Source: JABDGM01 sp963738665 (GTDB lineage Bacteria; Planctomycetota; Planctomycetia; Pirellulales; Lacipirellulaceae). From it: DNA of 64,000 nucleotides. The DNA is taken from positions 372,001 through 436,000 of the forward strand of contig CAVTXL010000002.1 of the NCBI GenBank assembly GCA_963738665.1, read 5' to 3'. The position numbers and the translations under genes are program-made. Positions 45,285 to 53,599 of this stretch are shown one piece after another (positions within the stretch are counted from its first letter, which is position 1; every line of letters starts with the position of its first letter). The notes beneath the pieces are model-generated. The model ran no database searches. It worked only from the letters and a program-made list of their open reading frames with translations, and was not told the DNA's origin.

Positions 45285-46451
45285 ATGTCGCAGCAATTTG
45301 ACGTGGCCGACGCAGCGCGCTATCGCGCCACGTCTAGCGGCGGCGGCGCCGGGCCGTCGTCCGCTAGTCGCGATCAGCGAGCCCATGCAGAGGCGAGCGG
45401 ACATGCCGTGGCACGACACGGCGTGCTCTGGTGGCTGTTTCTCGCGGCTGGCTGGCTGACGGTGCTCGTCCTGCTCACGTTCGCCGTCCTGCGAGTTTTC
45501 GATCACGACGGCAGTTACTTCCTGATCTCGGTGAACGCGTTCACGCGGTACCTGTATTTGCCCGCCTATGCAGTTCTGGCTTGGGCCGCCTGGCAGCGCC
45601 GCTGGCTGCTGGCGGCCGCGTCGCTGGCGGTCGTCCTTGGCCATGTCACGTGGCTTGCGCCCGATTTTCTCCGCGACCGCCGCTTCGATGTGGCTGCTGC
45701 GAATGCACCAGCTTCGGCCGCGGCCCCGAGCGCCCACGACAAGAGCAAAACGATCCGCATTTTTTTCGCCAACGTTTGCGCCGACAATCCCGATCCAGGG
45801 GCCTTCCTTGAAGAGATTCCCAAATGGAATCCGGATCTCGTCGTGTTCGTGGAGTTTTACCATCACTGGCACAACGTGGTTTCGCTCCACCCGGCACTTC
45901 AGCCGTATCGATACGGCACAGGCCGTTCGATACCATGGGTGACCGAGGTCGGGTTGTTTTCCAAGCTGCCGATCTCGAAGCCGAAACAGCTCTGGACGGC
46001 CGGTCGCTTGAATCTGGCCGTCGACGTCGACGTCGACGGCGTGCCGCTGCGGCTGTTCGCGCTCCACTCGCCCCGGCCAATCGAATTGCCGATGCACGAT
46101 TACAACCGCTTCTGGTCGACGACCATCCCGCAGGTTCTGGGCCAACCCGAGCCGGCCGTCGTCGTCGGCGACTTCAACGCCACGCAGTATTCGCAGGTCT
46201 ACCAGACGCTGACCGCCGACCGCTTCCGTTCGGCCCACGCCGACCGCGGTCGCGGCTGGGCCACTACCTGGCCGAACGGCGAGGACCCGCTGCCGCCGAT
46301 CCGCATCGACCAGGCGCTGCTTTCGCCCGGCGTCGAATGCCTCGACATCACCGAAGGCCGCGGGCTGGGCTCCGATCACAAGCCGCTGATTCTCGACGTG
46401 CGGCTGCGGCCCACGGCGGACGCCACGCAGCCAGCAAACGCTGCCAAATAA
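45285..46451 (+). CDS. Endonuclease/exonuclease/phosphatase family protein with TM anchor
   Basis: 388 residues, intact. ATG 45285. Three TM helices lie in the N-terminal 130 residues (LWWLFLAAGWLTVLVLLTFA, then two more). The C-terminal EEP fold starts at residue about 155: IRIFFANVCADNP (strand 1), DLVVFVEFYHHW (metal-binding Glu), PAVVVGDFNATQYSQVY (D-x-N), and GSDHKPLILDV (catalytic SDH). It probably acts on a phosphodiester or phosphate ester at the periplasmic face. Substrate not predictable; close to but probably not coupled with lpxI (188 bases). Confidence 0.88.
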   Translation: MSQQFDVADAARYRATSSGGGAGPSSASRDQRAHAEASGHAVARHGVLWWLFLAAGWLTVLVLLTFAVLRVFDHDGSYFLISVNAFTRYLYLPAYAVLAWAAWQRRWLLAAASLAVVLGHVTWLAPDFLRDRRFDVAAANAPASAAAPSAHDKSKTIRIFFANVCADNPDPGAFLEEIPKWNPDLVVFVEFYHHWHNVVSLHPALQPYRYGTGRSIPWVTEVGLFSKLPISKPKQLWTAGRLNLAVDVDVDGVPLRLFALHSPRPIELPMHDYNRFWSTTIPQVLGQPEPAVVVGDFNATQYSQVYQTLTADRFRSAHADRGRGWATTWPNGEDPLPPIRIDQALLSPGVECLDITEGRGLGSDHKPLILDVRLRPTADATQPANAAK

Positions 46452-47251
46452 GCTCACTCTGGCGTCGAATTTGCGCCTGCGCCGGGGGTGCCAATTGAGC
46501 GGGCAATAGTCGCCGATTTGTGCGCCGCCCGGCCACGTCCACGCTTGTTTTCTCGAGCGACGTACGGTACTTGATGCGTCTATGCTACACTTCGGCAAGA
46601 TTCTCATCCGCAGCTGGATCCATGACCGCCGGGGTCGATTGTAAGACCGGCCGCGTGAGCGAATCGACCAAAAAGAATGCGGCCGATTGACTCCTTTGCC
46701 CAGCAGGGCCAGTGCGATGGGTCGCAAAAATGGGCACCCAAAGTCTCTCCGCTTCGATTTGGGAATTGGTCGACATCCGGGTTTCTTCGAAGGTGTCCAA
46801 AATTCTCCCACTCAGTTTTGGCCACCTTCACCCTTTAGCGGGGTAAGAGCCCTGGGCCCGTCCGCGACAGCGTCGAAAGTCGGGTCGGCGATTGGGGCGG
46901 CGGGCGATGCGCATGCCGGCCGCAGATTGGCGACGGAACACCGGATCGGTTGTTTAAGAGCTGGCCCATTGGAACCCATCAGAGTAGCACGATTGTATAC
47001 GCGTGTCTAGTACCTTTTTCGGCCAGGTGGAATTTTTTTGATGTGGGGCGACGGAGGGGTGATGCGGAAGAGTAGCTGAGAGACGGATGGGGCAATTTTA
47101 CGCAAAGGAGCGGCTGTGAAAGACTCGCGGCGCGAAGAATATTGAAAGCTGGCTGTCGCCGTTTCGCGGATGACAGGAAATCCGCACGTGTGGACATGTT
47201 CGGCGACCGTTACGTCCTGGCACTGCATTCCGGGGCGAAAAAGGGGACAGT
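46452..47251. other. Gene-free gap at left edge of the accessory island
   Basis: No supported gene. Contains the dispersed hairpin at 46787-46835 and a REP core (AAAAAGGGGACAG) at about 47238-47250, directly before the group II intron sequence. Confidence 0.5.
46787..46835. repeat. Dispersed hairpin repeat, copy 2
   Basis: 49 bases, about 90 percent identical to 7782-7830. Arms AGGTGTCCAAAA and TTTTGGCCACCT pair in 11 of 12 positions. Confidence 0.6.
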
Positions 47252-47906
47252 GAAAGCGCGGGGATAAACCGGCTTGGAGTTGGGAATGCAAGAGTCCTAC
47301 GCAGAAGGTCCAGCCAACCACTGCGGCCTCGGACCGTACGCTGAGGACGGTAACGTCGTGGGTGTAGCATCGGCCAGAGGTACAGGCAGGCCAGCTATTG
47401 AGCTCCGAAATCAGCACTTCCCGTGTGCCGACCCTGTGGTGTCTGTGGGAAGGCAACACGCGGCGCCGCGCTATGGCAAGCGGTGACGCGGCACGGCGGA
47501 GTCGCAGAAGCGAGAGCATGTCTGGAAACTCCAAGCGCGAGAACCGGGAGATCCCGACAGCCTCCGATGGGATGCCGTCGGAGCGGTCCGCGAACGTCCA
47601 GGACGGCACGGCGGACATGGACGCTGCTGGGAAGTCAGACGAACTCGTAGTACCGACGACGCAGGCGAACAAACGCGGGTGCGATTCCCGCGGGCGGAGT
47701 CTGCCGAGGGAAGGGGTTCGACCAAGGGAAACTTGCCGCGGCGCGCATGGCCGGACACCGCGCCGGAAACACCATGCTGATGTGCCAGCGGAGGAGTGCG
47801 CGAGGCGATGTCTCGACGTTCGACCCAAGGTAGGAGCCGTATGAGGTAATTCTTCACGTACGGATCTGTGCGGGGGGCCGCCGGCAACGACGGTCCCTAC
47901 CGCGAT
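47252..47906 (+). mobile_element. Group II intron derivative lacking most of its reverse transcriptase
   Basis: The 3' end carries a clear domain V at 47834-47867: GAGCCGTAT with the AGC triad, a GAGG-TAAT-TCTTC tip, and ACGTACGGATC closing the stem with its two-base bulge. Domain VI follows to about 47906. Upstream, a short reading frame (about 47518-47844) resembles the N-terminus of group II intron proteins (GKSDELVVPTTQANKRG, with EGVRPRETCRG and PAEECARR following in shifted frames). It then runs straight into domain V, so the reverse transcriptase, maturase and endonuclease domains are missing. The 5' boundary is not resolved; 47252 is a working limit. Confidence 0.75.
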
Positions 47907-47918
47907 CAGCCGTCCTGA

Positions 47919-47988
47919 CAATTGGAATCAATGCTTGCCAGATTGGAGCCGCGATCGGCTGCACGCTGGAATTCCCGCCGATTTGCCG
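47919..47988. repeat. 70-bp direct repeat, copy 1
   Basis: Matches 51508-51577 at all but two positions (core CAATTGGAATCAATGCTTGC). It starts 13 bases after the group II intron end. Confidence 0.75.
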
Positions 47989-48039
47989 ACAAAGTGGATG
48001 TCCCCGCACTGCCAGATGTCCCCGCACTGCCAGATCGTT

Positions 48040-48440
48040 TGACCCCCAGCTTACCGCGATCGGTGGGATTTTTCCCGCTTTTTTTCCCCGCCCAGCGGCG
48101 ACTTGGTTGTCGCGCCGTCCACCGACTGCCATCCCCAAGCGATGCCTGCGCTTCTGATCGTACTTCCGCAGCGCCCGCTTCCAGAATCGCCGCCAAATAC
48201 CCAGGCGTGTCCACTCTTGGAAATAGCGATGAACGGTACTGGGGCTGCCAAATTGTGGGGGGAGTGCCTTCCACTGGCAGCCGGTGCGCAACAGATAAAG
48301 AATACCACTGGCGACGGTGCGGAGATTCCGCGGGGTCGCCCAACTTTCGAGCGTCGCGGATACTTCGGCAGCAAGGGCTCAAGCTGCTGCCAAAGGTTTT
48401 CGGGCATCCAAGCAAACTTGCCCTGCCAATCGCAGTGCAT
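48040..48440 (-). pseudogene. IS5-type transposase remnant
   Basis: The minus strand encodes the N-terminal half of an IS5-group transposase: MHCDWQGKFAWMPENLWQQL from 48440, then RTGCQWKALPPQFGSPSTVH and FQEWTRLGIWRRFWKRAL, then WGWQSVDGATTKSPLGGEK and LGVKRS. These pieces fall in three frames, so at least two frameshifts are present, and the sequence stops where the catalytic DDE C-terminus should begin. A short direct repeat (TGGCAGTGCGGGGACATC) lies at the truncation point near 48005. Inactive. Confidence 0.75.
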
Positions 48441-48867
48441 GTACACCTCCGTGCAAGCAAAGAAACGATTCGATGAGAAGCCATTCCTCACATCCTTCTA
48501 CGCACGGAAACAACACCCGTTCACGTATTTTTGGGATAGGTCCTTAACGAAACGGCTGGAATTTGCGGTCCATTTTTTTTTCGCGACCCCGCTTGACACG
48601 CTATGGAACGCATGTACACTACCGCCATCGCGGCCGAGCCTCGCTGTTCACGCTCCCGTAGGGCCGCGGCCGATTCAGCCGCGCTTCCAGCCTCACGCCG
48701 AGCACGTCCCGCGGCCACACTGCGCGCCGCCCGCGCGGCAGTTCTTAAGCTGAAGCCGCCTTTTCCGCGCTGATTCAGGCGACTCTGTAGCAGGCACAAA
48801 CAAGTTGCACGTAGAAATCCCCGCCGTGACGCATCAAAATGGTTAGGAGATCGGACGAAAGTGTGGT
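48441..48867. other. Gene-free gap between IS remnants
   Basis: No gene is supported. A possible sigma70-like promoter, TTGACA (about 48592) with TACACT 16 bases later, points toward the IS110 copy, but the -10 match is weak. Confidence 0.35.
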
Positions 48868-49404
48868 TGAAAACATGGAAAGAGAACAGAGGGCCGCACC
48901 GCGAGTGGGACGGTCCTTGAAAACGTGGTAGACCGTTGGCAGTTAGTTCTACTTCCAACCTCTCCACAAAAGGAATCTCGCCATGAAATTCGTCGGTGCG
49001 GACCTCCACAAAAAAAGTATCACGTTTTGTGTCGTCGAGCTAGTCGGCCGAGCCACCCAGGTCGTCGCGCGGAAGCGAATCCTCTGCAACCAAGTCAAAG
49101 AGATCGCGCAATTCCTGCGCTCCTGGGCGCTTGTCAGGTGACCGTGGAAGCCACGATCGGCTACGACTGGTTCGCGGCCCTGGCCGAGAAATACGCCCAG
49201 CGCGTTGTCATCGCGCATGCCGGAAAACTGCGGATCATTGCCGAGAGCACTGGGTGCCTTGGTTGGTGAGGCCCGAGCGAAGCGACAGCCGGGCGAGCGA
49301 GCGACCGCCGGCTCCGACGAAGGCACCCCTCCCGCCAAATGCCTGGAAATTCAAAGAAACGTAAGCCAACCGGTTGACACGAGTCTTTCCATAGATGTCC
49401 CCCG
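48868..49404 (+). mobile_element. Internally deleted IS110-type element, copy 1
   Basis: 537 bases, repeated in inverted orientation at 50956-51493. It carries a 5' leader, then the first about 90 codons of an IS110-family transposase from ATG 48983 (MKFVGADLHKKSITFCVVEL, with the first Asp of the DEDD site), then a short 3' end. This copy has a frame break near 49130 that copy 2 lacks. Most of the DEDD domain and the whole C-terminal Ser domain are absent, so it cannot move alone. Confidence 0.75.
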
Positions 49405-49627
49405 GGCTCGCCCCAAAGATGGGTGGCCCCCACGGCGTAAAATTTGGATTCCGGACGATCAGCGCGGTTGCGGCCGCAGCGCGGAATCTTTTGAACTTTT
49501 CTCGGCGCGGCGCAACCTCTTCTATGACAGCGCCGCCGCGGCCGGTCCTGCGACCTGTGGGCTGGCGAGGCTCTTCGACTAAGCTGAAGGGCGTCTGCCA
49601 TCCCATACAAGTGACGAACTCCGGCCG

Positions 49628-50181
49628 ATGAGCGACGAGCTCAACCAAGTTTACGAGCGGTTGTTGATTGCCCGCTGTCAGGCGGGCGATGCGGACGCGT
49701 TTACGGAAATCGTCGGGCGCTACCAGTCGCGCTTGAGTTACTACTTGCGAAAGACCTGCTGTCCGGAAGTCGGCGTTGATGACCTGCTGCAAGACGTCTG
49801 GTTGGACGTATTTCGTTCGCTGGACAAACTGCGCGATCCAATGCGTTTCCGGCTTGGGTTTATCGGATTGCGCGGGACCGCGCCTACCGAGAGCTGCGAC
49901 GACTGCGACCGACAAAATCGTTCGAGACGGAACCCGAAACCGCGGCGCCCGAAATGGCAGACGAAGAGACATTTGCGGCCGACGACGCGCGGTTGGTGCA
50001 CGAATGCCTCGATGAATTGACGCCGCCGCATCGCGAGGTTTTGGTGCTGCGATTTTTGGAGTCGATGAGTTACGAGGCGATTGCGGACGTTGTGGGCTGC
50101 GGCGTGGGTACAATCCGCTCGCGATTACATTACGCGAAACAGGCCCTGCGTGCGGCCATTGAAAGGAAACGAGAGCGATGA
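49628..50181 (+). CDS. ECF sigma factor, frameshifted
   Basis: About 184 residues. ATG 49628 (MSDELNQVYERLLIARCQAG). Region 2: FTEIVGRYQSRLSYYL and DDLLQDVWLDVFRSLDKL. A break near 49852 leads into AWVYRIARDRAYRELRRLRP in another frame. Region 4: ELTPPHREVLVLRFLESMSY, EAIADVVGCGVGTIRSRLHY. Its stop overlaps the next gene's start (ATGA, 50178-50181). It lies between two inverted copies of the IS110-type element. Likely acts with the downstream membrane protein as a sigma/anti-sigma style pair. Confidence 0.82.
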
Positions 50182-50660
50182 ACGAAAAAGATTTGGGCGA
50201 TGCCTTGTTGAAGTGGGACGCGCGTGGACAAATGCCGGAGGTCGACCCGCAGAAATTGGTCGCCAGAGTGCTGGCTCAGGATCGGCGGCGCGTGCGCTGG
50301 CTGGCGGGTGCGACGATCATCTTGTGGACTCTTTCGGCAGTGGGAATTCCGGCGTTTACCTGCTTTTTGGTTGTGTACATTTGGCCGGCATACGATGCAC
50401 TGATGGAGGAAATCATTACGCATCGAAAAGGCATATCGCCGGAATTGTTGGTGGAGATTTCTCGCATCACGACGGCGGCCACGGCGCAAATGAGCATTAT
50501 CTTGGCGTGTGGCTCGGTCACGGCGCTGTTGCTCGCGGCTGGAGCTACAATTTGGCTCGTATTCGCCACGCGACGGGCGACGCTGCGCGAGGTGAATGCG
50601 AACCTGGCGGAGGTTAGGGTCGCAACTGAAGCGGCTTGGGCCAGCGACGGTGTGAATTGA
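50178..50660 (+). CDS. Small membrane protein coupled to ECF sigma factor
   Basis: 160 residues, intact. The N-terminal 50 residues are soluble (MNEKDLGDALLKWDARGQMP), followed by two TM segments (TIILWTLSAVGIPAFTCFLV and AQMSIILACGSVTALLLAAG) and a short cytoplasmic helix (RRATLREVNANLAEVRV). No zinc motif. Four-base overlap with the sigma gene implies translational coupling and equal dosage, as in membrane anti-sigma factors; that role is inferred only. A perfect 9-bp hairpin follows 22 bases after the stop. Confidence 0.72.
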   Translation: MNEKDLGDALLKWDARGQMPEVDPQKLVARVLAQDRRRVRWLAGATIILWTLSAVGIPAFTCFLVVYIWPAYDALMEEIITHRKGISPELLVEISRITTAATAQMSIILACGSVTALLLAAGATIWLVFATRRATLREVNANLAEVRVATEAAWASDGVN

Positions 50661-50682
50661 ATCGCGATGACCCTCACCCCAG

Positions 50683-50703
50683 CCCTCTCCCGAAGGGAGA
50701 GGG
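50683..50703. repeat. CCCTCTCCC hairpin
   Basis: Perfect 9-bp arms (CCCTCTCCC / GGGAGAGGG) with loop GAA, just after the membrane protein gene. It resembles widespread bacterial REP-like hairpins and could also terminate transcription, although no T tract follows. Confidence 0.5.
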
Positions 50704-50792
50704 AGTAATGCGAAGCCTTTATTCCGATTTCTCCAGCTCGCTCGCCGGGAGGACCAACGTGGATCAACGGGGACTACCAAACTTCAATCGGG

Positions 50793-50893
50793 CAGAAAAA
50801 GGGGATAAGTCCAATTACGGAGTACGTTTTCTTGGGATAACCACGGGGGCAGAAGATCGCCTGGTTCAATAATTGGACTTATCCCCTTTTCTG
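50793..50893. repeat. REPIN-like 101-bp inverted repeat element
   Basis: Arms at 50793-50817 and 50870-50893 are identical except for one extra A (core AAAAGGGGATAAGTCCAATT). About 50 bases of unique spacer. The AAAAGGGGA core is shared with the ends of the RAYT unit 0.9 kb away. Confidence 0.65.
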
Positions 50894-50955
50894 ACACGTG
50901 CGGCGGGCGTCCTTCGTAGGCAGCACGTTTAGCGACACATTTTTCGTGAGGGCGT

Positions 50956-51493
50956 CGGGGGACATCTATGGAAAGACTCGTGTCAACCGGTTGGCTTACG
51001 TTTCTTTGAATTTCCAGGCATTTGGCGGGAGGGGTGCCTTCGTCGGAGCCGGCGGTCGCTCGCTCGCCCGGCTGTCGCTTCGCTCGGGCCTCACCAACCA
51101 AGGCACCCAGTGCTCTCGGCAATGATCCGCAGTTTTCCGGCATGCGCGATGACGACGCGCTGGGCGTAGTTTTCGGCCAGGGCCGCGAACCAGTCGTAGC
51201 CGATCGTGGCTTCCACGGTCACCTGAAGAGCGCCCAGGGAGCGCAGGAATTGCGCGATCTCTTTGACTTGGTTGCAGAGGATTCGCTTCCGCGCGACGAC
51301 CTGGGTGGCTCGGCCGACTAGCTCGACGACACAAAACGTGATACTTTTTTTGTGGAGGTCCGCACCGACGAATTTCATGGCGAGATTCCTTTTGTGGAGA
51401 GGTTGGAAGTAGAACTAACTGCCAACGGTCTACCACGTTTTCAAGGACCGTCCCACTCGCGGTGCGGCCCTCTGTTCTCTTTCCATGTTTTCA
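50956..51493 (-). mobile_element. Internally deleted IS110-type element, copy 2
   Basis: Inverted, near-identical copy of 48868-49404. Here the transposase fragment is open from ATG 51378 to a stop at 51091 (95 residues): VGADLHKKSITFCVVE, then VTVEATIGYDWFAALAENYA and VVIAHAGKLRIIAEST, followed by GCLGW and a stop. Normal IS110 proteins continue for another 200-300 residues. The two copies share the same deletion end points, so they descend from one deleted element. Confidence 0.75.
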
Positions 51494-51507
51494 GCCAACC
51501 ATTCTGG

Positions 51508-51577
51508 CAATTGGAATCAATGCTTGCCAGATTGGAGCCGCGTTCGGCTGCACGCTGGAATTCCCGCCGATTCGCCG
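51508..51577. repeat. 70-bp direct repeat, copy 2
   Basis: Same orientation as 47919-47988, 2 mismatches. It begins 15 bases outside the second IS110-type copy. A second short repeat of 31 bases (51757-51787) matches 47252-47282 with one mismatch. Confidence 0.75.
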
Positions 51578-51790
51578 CCAATGCGGCTGTCCCCCATCGG
51601 CCACCCTAACTCGGCCGTCTCTCGCCAAAAGATGGGTGGCCCCACCGCGCAGTTTCGTCAAAATGCGGATGTCCCCGGTGGTCCCCCCGATGGTCCCCTA
51701 AGGCCCGACTTTGGCGGAGTCGGCCGGGCGAAGAAAGGCGAAGAAAATGGGACATCGAAAGCGCCGGGATAAACCGGCTTGGAGTTGACG

Positions 51791-52536
51791 AAGAAAAGGG
51801 GACATCACTGATATTGACGATTGCCGGGGCCGTGCTCTGGGCTATCGGTTATGCCGCGGACTGCTCGGGCCATCGAAGCCGGGTTAATCTACCATGCCCT
51901 CAATCGGGGCAATGGGCGGATGCGGCTGTTCCACAAGCCGGCCGACTACCTGGCTTTCGAGCGGGTGCTGGGCGAAGGGTTGCAGCGCTACCCGGTCGAG
52001 TTGTTGACGTACTCGATCATGCCCAACCACTGGCATCTGGTCGTGCGGCCGAAGACGAACGATGCCTTGGGGCGATGGCTAGGGTGGGTCGGCGTCACGC
52101 ACGTGCGAAGACATCATGAGCACTACCATTCCCGCGGCGGCGGGCACCTCTATCAAGGGCGTTTCAAGAGCTTTCCGGTCTCCAGCGATGAGCACTTCTT
52201 GACGCTCTGTCGCTATGTCGAGGCGAACGCCCGCCGCGCAAAGCTGGTCGCCCGCGCCGAACAGTGGCAGTGGTGCGGATTGTGGCATCGCCAGCGTCAA
52301 CCGCTCAGATTGCCGCTCGAAGAATGGCCGGTCCACCGTCCGGCCGACTGGTTGCGGCGGGTCAACCGCAACTTGCGGGGAGAGGCGCTCGCGCAACTCC
52401 GCGAGTGCGTCCAGCGTGGCCGCCCGCTGGGCGACCCCGCCTGGGTGCAAGCCACGGCCAAACGCCTCGACCTAGCCTTCACCCTGCGAGGCCCCGGCCG
52501 ACCGAGGACCAACAATCAGTGATGTCCCCTTTTCTT
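51791..52536 (+). mobile_element. RAYT unit bounded by perfect 22-bp inverted repeat
   Basis: Ends at 51791-51812 and 52515-52536 are exact inverse copies (core GAAAAGGGGACATCACTGAT). They enclose a single complete Y1 transposase gene. The ends carry the same AAAAGGGGAC core as other REPs in the window, so this is a REPtron-like unit. Confidence 0.75.
51851..52522 (+). CDS. REP-associated tyrosine transposase (Y1_Tnp, RAYT)
   Basis: 223 residues, intact. HUH-type single-strand transposase that nicks DNA at REP hairpins. ATG 51851 (MPRTARAIEAGLIYHALNRG). The HUH motif is PNHWHLVV near residue 60, and the candidate catalytic tyrosine is in LCRYVEANARRAKLV near residue 122, the position of the family YxxxNPxRA motif. 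The LYQGRFKSFPVSSDEHF strand is typical. The C-terminal tail is basic. Likely able to mobilise the REP sequences found in this island. Confidence 0.9.
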   Translation: MPRTARAIEAGLIYHALNRGNGRMRLFHKPADYLAFERVLGEGLQRYPVELLTYSIMPNHWHLVVRPKTNDALGRWLGWVGVTHVRRHHEHYHSRGGGHLYQGRFKSFPVSSDEHFLTLCRYVEANARRAKLVARAEQWQWCGLWHRQRQPLRLPLEEWPVHRPADWLRRVNRNLRGEALAQLRECVQRGRPLGDPAWVQATAKRLDLAFTLRGPGRPRTNNQ

Positions 52537-52623
52537 TGCCTTTTCTTTGCCAAACTTGACTCGGGCAAACTTGACTCGGGCTTCCCGCGTGTCGTACCAT
52601 TAAGGATAGGAAGAGGACCTGTG

Positions 52624-52838
52624 ATGCAGGCAATGGACCAAAAACTACCTGAACCCCAAACCATTCCGCTCGAGCTTGGCGGAAAGTGGATTGCTTGGTC
52701 GTCGGACTGTCTTCGCATTGTCGCTCACGGCGACACTCTTGGCGAAGTCAAGGACGAAGCTAAGAGGGCTGGGGAAGAAGACCCCTGTTTTCAAAAGGCG
52801 CCCCGGCAGACGTTCGCATCGTCGGTATCGCTCGATGA
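52624..52838 (+). CDS. Small DUF5678-like protein, frameshifted
   Basis: About 71 residues. ATG 52624 (GTG 52621 also possible) behind AGGAAGAGGA. The pattern PLELGGKWIAWSSDCLRIVA, HGDTLGEVKDEAKRAGEEDP is like the small DUF5678-type proteins that precede retropepsin-like genes in planctomycetes and cyanobacteria (family assignment from memory). A missing base near 52806 breaks the last 11 codons; corrected, it ends ADVRIVGIAR and overlaps the next start by ATGA at 52835-52838. Confidence 0.6.
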
Positions 52839-53472
52839 GATTCAGCTACCTTCCGCAGCGAGTCAAAGCGACCCCGGCCGCTCCTGAACTCGACATTCTC
52901 TATCGACCGGTCATTGAAGGGGACGCAGCCTTGACGGTAATTGGGCAGTTTACCAACGGTGAAAAACCATCAATGCACCCATCTTGACGAAAAGTAGAAT
53001 GTCCCCTGTTCGCTTTCACGGGCCAAAGGGTGCCACAAAAGTGCGAGCTTTGCTCGACACGGGAGCAGACGAAAATCCTACACACGGAAGCAGTGAAAAA
53101 TGGCAGTGAGAAATTGGGGGGCAGTGACTTTCTTATTGGAACAATTGAAAAGCATATATCGCGAAAGATATGCAAAAATTTAAGCAATTCTGGATAGCAT
53201 GGATGTGGTAAGATGATTGCCTCCGAGACTTGGCAAGTTACGCCCGTGTCTGACGAGAAGGGACGATTCATTCCGCTAGCGGAAAAATGTCCGTCTGGTA
53301 TGGCAGCGTTGTAATCGACGTGTCGGACCAAGTTGAATCGTATTCTTTTCCGCTCATCGTCGGAGTCGTAAGCACCCAACTGGGTGTGCGTCTGGTTCTC
53401 GCAGGTGCGCGCGTGCAGATTCGCGAATTGCGATGTCACCTTCAAATTGGGACAAGCACATCGCCTGCATGA
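52835..53472 (+). pseudogene. Retropepsin-like aspartic protease remnant
   Basis: ATG 52835 opens MRFSYLPQRVKATPAAPELD. The protein is interrupted after YRPVI (about 52916) by roughly 85 bases carrying a stop; PVRFHGPKGATKVRALLDTGADE then resumes at about 53000. That segment contains the DTGAD active-site motif of retropepsin-like proteases. The following 250 bases are decayed and AT-rich. A C-terminal-like stretch (VVIDVSDQVESYSFPLIVGV) is readable at 53300-53400 and ends near 53470. Non-functional as written. Confidence 0.5.
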
Positions 53473-53599
53473 ATGTCACAGTTTTCGCGCAGTTTCCCTT
53501 GCCAGTCCGCATAAGTTCGTCACGCTGAAATGTCTCGCGTGCGGACGTTGGTTGCTTGTTCTTTGTTGCATAGATATATTGATGCCAATGAGTTAGCAA

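Noticed and set aside
47007..47921. 304-codon open frame on the minus strand
   Set aside because: It runs antisense through the group II intron ribozyme; its sequence is Arg/Ser/Pro-rich with no domain, and the plus strand shows clear intron structure.
48592..48620. Sigma70-like promoter TTGACA-N16-TACACT
   Set aside because: Only the -35 element is a good match; position before a deleted IS110-type element gives no independent support.
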